From contig JAEWQB010000013.1 of assembly GCA_023460395.1 (NCBI GenBank), positions 1 to 48,017 of the forward strand: a stretch of 48,017 bases of DNA. Reading direction: 5' to 3'. Below are positions 42,947 through 48,017 of the stretch, one piece after another; the first letter of the stretch is position 1; every line of letters begins with the position of its first letter. Position numbers and translations under genes: made by a program. The stretch is from Pseudomonadota bacterium (GTDB taxonomy: Bacteria; Desulfobacterota; Desulfovibrionia; Desulfovibrionales; Desulfovibrionaceae). Below the pieces are notes generated by a model. The model saw only the letters and a list, made by a program, of their open reading frames with translations. It was not told the origin of the DNA and did not search any database.

Positions 42947-44572
42947 ATGTCGTCCTTTCTTTCCGATGCCGTAGAAAAGTCCAAAATGTTCTGGACCCAG
43001 ATAAGCCTCTCCCAGCGCGTCTTTATCGGCGGCCTTGCCCTTGCCGTTATCGGCGTGTTTTTCGCCCTTATCTTCTGGATCAACCAGCCGGACTACCGCG
43101 TGCTCTACTCCAATCTGAGTCTCGAAGACGCTAACCGTGTGGTGAAGGTGCTGGACAACGATAAGGTTACCTACAAACTTCAAAACGACGGCAGCACCAT
43201 TCTGGTCGCCGCTGACCGGGTATACGACCTTCGTCTGCGGGTAGCCGGCGAAGGCAGCATTGTAGGACAAGGCGTCGGCTTTGAAATCTTCGATGAAATC
43301 AAAGTGGGCCAAACCGAATTCGTACAAAAAATAAATTACCAGCGCGCCCTCCAAGGAGAATTAGCGCGTACCATCGGCGAATTTCCCAATGTGGAAAGCG
43401 CCCGTGTCCATCTGGTGGTGCCCCATCGCAGTCTGTTTATTGAAGAGGAACAAAAGCCCTCTGCCTCGGTGGTGCTTACGCTCGCTGATGGCAAAAAAAT
43501 GACAGAAAAAGACGTAATGGCCATTGTGAACCTTATTTCCATGTCCGTTGAGGGCTTGGACAAAAGCCGCATTGCCGTTAACGACACCAGAGGCGAAATT
43601 TTGTATTACCCCAGCGACGAAAATTCGTTGCAGGGCATGACCACGACCCAACTGGATCACAAAATGACCATGCAGCGCGACATAGAGCGCCGCATTCAGG
43701 AAATGCTCTTCCCCGTCATTGGCGCGGGCCGCGTTATTTCCAAAGTAAACGCCGACCTCGACTTCTCCCAGCGCACCATCCGCAAGGAACTGTTCGACCC
43801 GGATAGTCAGGTATTGCGTTCCGAACAACGGAGCGAAGAAACAACCCGTGGTGAATCCAACCTTAACGCTGGCAGCCCGGACCCCAATTTCCGTGGCGAT
43901 GGCATTACCGGTGGTCTGAGCACACAGGAATCCGCCCGCGAAACCCGTACCTCCAACTTCGAAATCAACAAGGAAGAGCAAAACATTATCGCTCAGGTGG
44001 GCGAAATACAGCGACTTTCTGTTGCGGTTATCGTGGACGGCACGTATGAAAAGAACGCGGATACCGGAGAATTTGTGTTCACTCCCCGCAGCGAGGAAGA
44101 GCTGGCCCGCATCCGCCAGTTGGTGTCCAACGCCGTGGGTTTTGATTCGGCACGGGGAGACACCATAGAGGTTTCCAGCATCTCGTTCGGCGGTCCCGAC
44201 GTACTGCCAGAGCCAAGCCTTACCGAAGTGGTCATGGACTACGCTCTGCGCCTCGGCAAACCACTGCTTAACGCCCTGCTGATCTTCCTCTTCCTGATAA
44301 TGATCGTCCGGCCCGTCATCCTCGCCATGATCCGTCCCAAAGTGCATGCGAGCGATGTGGTCGAAGGTCTTGAGGGGCTGCCCTCCGGCGAGGAGCGCTT
44401 GGCTCTCATCGAAGGCGACGAGGACATGGACGCCTTGGACGCCCTGAAAAAAATAGAAGACATCAAGGCACACGCTATGCAGCTTGCCGAACAAAATATG
44501 GAACAGGCCGTGGGCATTCTCAAGAGCTGGCTGAAGCAGCCTGAAGGAGCGCGCAGTGGCGGACAAGCTTAG
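42947..44572 (+). CDS. fliF: Flagellar MS-ring protein FliF
   Basis: 541 residues. Two membrane helices (about 26-46 and 435-456) flank a large periplasmic region with YxVLYSNLSLEDANRVV-like ring-building motifs and VPHRSLFIEEEQKPSASV. The cytosolic tail (from 460) ends in a FliG-binding helix (MEQAVGILKSWL). GGAG precedes the ATG. It overlaps fliG by 17 bases. Confidence 0.96.
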   Translation: MSSFLSDAVEKSKMFWTQISLSQRVFIGGLALAVIGVFFALIFWINQPDYRVLYSNLSLEDANRVVKVLDNDKVTYKLQNDGSTILVAADRVYDLRLRVAGEGSIVGQGVGFEIFDEIKVGQTEFVQKINYQRALQGELARTIGEFPNVESARVHLVVPHRSLFIEEEQKPSASVVLTLADGKKMTEKDVMAIVNLISMSVEGLDKSRIAVNDTRGEILYYPSDENSLQGMTTTQLDHKMTMQRDIERRIQEMLFPVIGAGRVISKVNADLDFSQRTIRKELFDPDSQVLRSEQRSEETTRGESNLNAGSPDPNFRGDGITGGLSTQESARETRTSNFEINKEEQNIIAQVGEIQRLSVAVIVDGTYEKNADTGEFVFTPRSEEELARIRQLVSNAVGFDSARGDTIEVSSISFGGPDVLPEPSLTEVVMDYALRLGKPLLNALLIFLFLIMIVRPVILAMIRPKVHASDVVEGLEGLPSGEERLALIEGDEDMDALDALKKIEDIKAHAMQLAEQNMEQAVGILKSWLKQPEGARSGGQA

Positions 44573-45557
44573 CGGCGCGTCAAAGACCGCCATCCTTCTT
44601 CTCGCCTTGGGCGACAAGTTCACGGCTGAAACGTTCAAACGCATGGATCGCTCGGAAATCGCGCAGATATCCAAGGCCATGGTTGAACTGGAATCCGTTC
44701 CCAAAGAACTGGTGGAAGAGGTCCTGCGCGAATTCCACCGCGCCCTCGTCACCGGTCAGGAAATGATTTCCGGCGGCGCGGACACCGTAAAACGGCTGCT
44801 CATGAAAAACTTGGACAGCGAAACCGCCAAGTACATCATGGATGCGCTGAATCTGGAAACCGGGCCTGCCCCGTTCAGAGAACTGGAAAACGTCAGCCCG
44901 CGCATTCTCGCCCAGATACTACGCAATGAGCACCCGCAGACACTGGCCCTTATTTTAGGCCACCTGCACTCTGATCAAGCGGCGGAACTGCTTACCAACC
45001 TGCCAGCCGGAGTGCGCCCCGAAATCCTCATGCGCCTCGCCAAACTGGAGGCCGTGCCGGAGGATATGCTCATGGAAGTCGATAAGGTGCTGCAAAGCCA
45101 GCTCATCGCCATGGGCGGCAAAGAAGGCAAAAAGGTTGGCGGTGTCGGCGCTGTTGCCGAAATACTCAACGCAGTGGATCGCGCCACCGAGGAAGAGGTT
45201 CTCTCCGAAATCGAAGAAGAATCCGCCCAGATGGCAGAAGATATCCGCAACCTCATGTTTGTGTTCGAAGACGTGTCCGCTCTGGACGACCGCGCTGTCC
45301 GCGAACTGTTGAAGGAAATCTCCAACGAAGATCTCACCATGGCCCTGCGCGGAGCGTCGGACGACCTGAAAGACCGTTTCTACAAAAATATGTCCGAACG
45401 CGCCGCCACCATGATCCGCGAAGACTTGGAAATAATGGGACCAACTCGCCTTGCCGATGTGGAAGGCGCACAGCAAAATATCGTCAAGGTGGTTCGCCGA
45501 CTGGAAGCAGAAGGCCGCATAGCCATCGGACGCGGAGGCGGCGATGTCTTCATCTAA
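44556..45557 (+). CDS. fliG: Flagellar motor switch protein FliG
   Basis: 333 residues, GTG start with GAAGGAG upstream. Middle-domain signature ILRNEHPQTLALILGHL and the C-terminal torque helix with charged residues (DLKDRFYKNMSERAATMI) are present. It couples the MS ring to stator force and rotor switching. Overlaps fliF and fliH. Confidence 0.96.
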   Translation: MADKLSGASKTAILLLALGDKFTAETFKRMDRSEIAQISKAMVELESVPKELVEEVLREFHRALVTGQEMISGGADTVKRLLMKNLDSETAKYIMDALNLETGPAPFRELENVSPRILAQILRNEHPQTLALILGHLHSDQAAELLTNLPAGVRPEILMRLAKLEAVPEDMLMEVDKVLQSQLIAMGGKEGKKVGGVGAVAEILNAVDRATEEEVLSEIEEESAQMAEDIRNLMFVFEDVSALDDRAVRELLKEISNEDLTMALRGASDDLKDRFYKNMSERAATMIREDLEIMGPTRLADVEGAQQNIVKVVRRLEAEGRIAIGRGGGDVFI

Positions 45558-46275
45558 GCCAGCAGCGCAGGATGAACGGTGGGGCACCATTTTCATGGGC
45601 CCCTCCCGGACGGATGAACGCCAACTCCACCAGGTGGAAGGCGCGCGCTCCATGCAATGGGACGAGGCCACCGAAGCCGCCTACATGGAACGCGTGCGCG
45701 TCCGTGCCACACAACATGCTGCCGAAATTATGGAACAGGCACGGCAGGAAGCCGAGGAACTGCGGGCCAAAGCCATGCAGGAAGGCTACGACGCCGGGCT
45801 GGCACAAGCCCAGCGGGAATTGGAAACCTTTCAGGCCACCATGAGCGAGTCCGTCTCTGGCGTACTTTCCGCCATCCAAGGCCAGTGTTCCGGTATCTTC
45901 TCCCGTTGGCGTCAAGATATTGTCACCTTACTGCGTGCCGCCGTGCAACGCGCAGTGGAACTGGAAATTTCCGAAGAACGCGCCGTCATACTGGAAAACT
46001 TGCTGGTCAATGCCGTGGAAACACTCGATAGCCAGCGGATGCTGACCGTTCGCGTAAACCCGGAAGACGAGCAGGCCGTAGCGGATATTCTGACCGCAAC
46101 CCAACAGCGGTACCCCGGTCTGGAAGCATGGTCCGTCAAGGCAGACCCGGCTATCGGTCCCGGCGGGCTGGTGGTGGAAAGCCGAGACGGCATGGTCGAT
46201 AATACCCTCGAAACCCGCTACGCGCTGGTGGACCAAATACTCAAACAAATCACCATTCCCGGAGAGGGAGTATGA
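45544..46275 (+). CDS. fliH: Flagellar assembly protein FliH
   Basis: 243 residues: a variable N-terminus, a long coiled coil (about 45-110) with a Gly-containing stretch MQEGYDAGLAQAQRELE, and a C-terminal domain like the V-ATPase E subunit. It binds and restrains FliI. GGAGG precedes the ATG; the stop overlaps fliI (ATGA). Confidence 0.88.
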   Translation: MSSSKPAAQDERWGTIFMGPSRTDERQLHQVEGARSMQWDEATEAAYMERVRVRATQHAAEIMEQARQEAEELRAKAMQEGYDAGLAQAQRELETFQATMSESVSGVLSAIQGQCSGIFSRWRQDIVTLLRAAVQRAVELEISEERAVILENLLVNAVETLDSQRMLTVRVNPEDEQAVADILTATQQRYPGLEAWSVKADPAIGPGGLVVESRDGMVDNTLETRYALVDQILKQITIPGEGV

Positions 46276-47594
46276 TAGACCCCCGTGGCGCGCTGGATAT
46301 GCTACACAGCCTCAAGCCTGCGCAGTCTTACGGCAAGGTCAGCAAAGTAGTAGGACTGGTAGCCGAAGGCTGTGGCATAAAGGCCCCGCTCGGCTCCGTC
46401 TGCCAAATACTCCCCGGAGATAACGAATCGCCCATTCCCGCAGAGGTAGTGGGCTTTCGCGACGGCAGTCTGCTTTTTATGCCCTACGGTGACATGCGCG
46501 GCATCAGCCCCGGTTCGCTTATCCGCAACTCCAGCCTTCCCCCGGTCTTTCCCGTGGGCGACGATCTGCTCGGTAAAGCATTCGACGCATTCGGTGCGGA
46601 ACTCAGCTCCGGCAATACCTCTCCCATCCTCACCGAAGCCTACACCCCCCTCTACACCGATCCTCCCAACCCGCTGCTGCGCCCCCGTATAGACGCCCCG
46701 CTGGACGTAGGCGTGCGGGCCATAAATAGTCTGCTCACCCTCGGCAAAGGGCAGCGCGTGGGCATTATGGCAGGCTCCGGTGTGGGCAAATCCACCCTCA
46801 TGGGCATGATGGCCCGCTACACCGGGGCAGACGTGAACGTCATAGGTCTTATCGGCGAACGAGGACGCGAAGTTGTGGAGTTCATGGAAAAAGATTTGGG
46901 ACCAGAGGGCATGGCCCGCTCCGTGCTCATCATCGCCACGTCTGACCAGTCACCCCTATTGCGCATGCGGGCCGCCTACGCGGCAACCGCAGTTGCCGAA
47001 TATTTCCGCGACAAGGGTAAAGACGTTCTGCTCATGATGGATTCCGTTACCCGCTTCGCCATGGCAGCGCGCGAAATAGGCCTCGCCGTGGGAGAGCCGC
47101 CCACAACCAAAGGCTACACCCCCACCGTATTCGCCCAACTGCCCAAATTGCTGGAACGCGCCGGGCGCAACGAAAACGGCACCATCACCGGCATATACAC
47201 CGTACTGGTGGACGGCGATGACTTTAATGAACCCATCGCCGACGCTACCCGCTCCATTCTCGACGGACATATCGTACTAACCCGCGACCTTGCAGATCAA
47301 GGCCACTATCCCGCTATTGATGTGCTCCGCTCCATATCCCGCCTACGCTCCGACGTCTGCTCACCAGAAGACGTCCGCGCCGGGCGAATCCTCACCCGAC
47401 ACCTCGCCACCTTCAAACGCGTGGAAGACATGATCAACATCGGAGCGTATGCACAAGGCTCCAACCCGGATATCGATCACGCCATAGCCATGGTGCCGCG
47501 CATCAATCACTTCCTTCAGCAAGCCGTCACAGAACCGTGCCAGCTCGATCAAAGCCTCACCGAAATGCGGCAACTCGCCTCGACCGAAGACTAA
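46272..47594 (+). CDS. fliI: Flagellar export ATPase FliI
   Basis: 440 residues. Walker A AGSGVGKST (near 167), GERGREVVEF, Walker B LLMMDSVTRFAMAAREIG and GEPPTTKGYTPTVFAQLPKL are diagnostic of FliI/type III ATPases. It powers unloading of export substrates with FliH. Last gene of the operon in this window; fliJ does not follow. Confidence 0.96.
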   Translation: MIDPRGALDMLHSLKPAQSYGKVSKVVGLVAEGCGIKAPLGSVCQILPGDNESPIPAEVVGFRDGSLLFMPYGDMRGISPGSLIRNSSLPPVFPVGDDLLGKAFDAFGAELSSGNTSPILTEAYTPLYTDPPNPLLRPRIDAPLDVGVRAINSLLTLGKGQRVGIMAGSGVGKSTLMGMMARYTGADVNVIGLIGERGREVVEFMEKDLGPEGMARSVLIIATSDQSPLLRMRAAYAATAVAEYFRDKGKDVLLMMDSVTRFAMAAREIGLAVGEPPTTKGYTPTVFAQLPKLLERAGRNENGTITGIYTVLVDGDDFNEPIADATRSILDGHIVLTRDLADQGHYPAIDVLRSISRLRSDVCSPEDVRAGRILTRHLATFKRVEDMINIGAYAQGSNPDIDHAIAMVPRINHFLQQAVTEPCQLDQSLTEMRQLASTED

Positions 47595-47608
47595 CCACCC
47601 AATGCCAA

Positions 47609-47690
47609 TGTCCTGTGGCGTGGGAAGACGCCTCCGGGGGTGAGTGTGGGAGGTGAGTGGCGTAAGAAGACGCCTCCGGCAGCCGGGGAG
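47609..47690 (+). repeat. Composite intergenic repeat, copy 1
   Basis: Contains tcctgtggcgtgggaagacg, then cctccggggg and a second part (47639-47684) nearly identical to 47946-47991. The word gaagacgcctccgg occurs in both parts, so the unit is itself built from an internal duplication. Confidence 0.75.
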
Positions 47691-47826
47691 GTGACCTCCC
47701 CGGACCCCACGTAACGTGCGGGGGATGTATTCCACGCGCAACTGAACGGGGTTCCATAGCGGAGGGTTCACTGTGGATAACACCGCAAACGCGCATCACA
47801 GCTTTTCCCCGATAGCGGCTAACAGA
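47691..47826 (+). other. Spacer between the two repeats
   Basis: No gene seen. It contains short palindromes (for example GGGGAGGTGACCTCCCC at 47685-47701) and leads to a terminator. A long flagellar 3' UTR is possible. Confidence 0.4.
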
Positions 47827-47862
47827 ACAGGCGTTGGAGTAACTCCAGCGCCTGTTTTTATA
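47827..47862 (+). terminator. Rho-independent terminator of the flagellar operon
   Basis: AACAGGCGTTGGAG pairs with CTCCAGCGCCTGTT (47827-47840 with 47844-47857) with one mismatch, followed by TTTT. About 230 bases past fliI. Confidence 0.8.
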
Positions 47863-47898
47863 TGCCTCATCCTGTCGCCGAGCGTGTGTAAGGATTAA

Positions 47899-48000
47899 TA
47901 TCCTGCGGCGTGAGGAGATGCCTCCGGGGTTGAGAAGGAACCGGCGGTGAGTCTGGGAGGTGAGTGGCGTGGGAAGACGCCTCCGGCAGCCAAGGGGCCT
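47899..48000 (+). repeat. Composite intergenic repeat, copy 2
   Basis: Same order as copy 1, 290 bases downstream, with 20 extra bases (tgagaaggaaccggc area) between its two parts. It continues toward the window edge. Confidence 0.75.
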
Positions 48001-48017
48001 CCCCAACACAGGGTGCA

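Noticed and set aside
43361..44752. Long minus-strand open frame opposite fliF and fliG
   Set aside because: Complement shadow of well-recognised flagellar genes.

Overview
The window looks like a stretch of chromosome from an anaerobic, motile, Gram-negative deltaproteobacterium, most likely a Desulfovibrio-type sulfate reducer or close relative. This assignment is inference. It rests on a sigma-54 style flgB promoter, a PerR-type regulator instead of OxyR, REC/PAS/GGDEF/EAL signalling proteins, a TonB-ExbB-ExbD system, about 60% GC, and intergenic repeats of the 'gcctccggc' kind. No rRNA, phage, IS element or CRISPR array was seen.

Left part (1-14.9 kb), nearly all on the minus strand. A two-tRNA unit (Val-CAC then Asp-GUC) with promoter and terminator lies at the left edge. 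Next is a short methionine-synthase-like gene (MetE catalytic core only) with its own sigma-70 promoter and a cobalamin riboswitch. Upstream of that is an operon of an unusually long CobW/COG0523 GTPase, exbB, exbD and tonB. Then comes a four-gene unit: a GntR/FCD regulator with operator-like palindromes, a 71-residue protein, a polytopic membrane protein and a Tat-exported metallo-beta-lactamase-fold protein. A chemoreceptor with a probable sigma-54 promoter, a REC-PAS-GGDEF-EAL protein, a structured 640-bp gap and a PerR repressor complete this half.

Centre (15.2-34.05 kb), plus strand: a long surface-glycan operon. It starts with an ABC flippase-like half transporter, followed by a NeuB/SpsE-type synthase, an acyltransferase, an SpsF-type nucleotidyltransferase, a fused GT2 glycosyltransferase/NeuA-like protein, asparagine synthetase, another acyltransferase and a GT-B-like protein. 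A small winged-helix/degenerate-nucleotidyltransferase regulator then introduces a compact set: HpcH/HpaI aldolase, epimerase, KdsB-like cytidylyltransferase, 2-hydroxyacid dehydrogenase and HAD phosphatase. This set could build and CMP-activate a 2-keto-3-deoxy sugar acid through pyruvate aldol chemistry rather than PEP condensation. Two more glycosyltransferases and a NeuD-type acetyltransferase end the locus. Many junctions are ATGA overlaps, so the proteins are probably made together.

Right part (34.06-48 kb): a PAS-GGDEF-EAL protein on the minus strand, an RND efflux pair (membrane-fusion protein and pump) on the plus strand, a TPR protein on the minus strand, and the basal-body operon flgB-flgC-fliE-fliF-fliG-fliH-fliI behind a strong sigma-54/IHF promoter. 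No fliJ follows fliI. Instead there are two copies of a composite intergenic repeat and a terminator. The glycan locus next to flagellar and c-di-GMP genes makes flagellin or cell-surface glycosylation a reasonable but unproven role.
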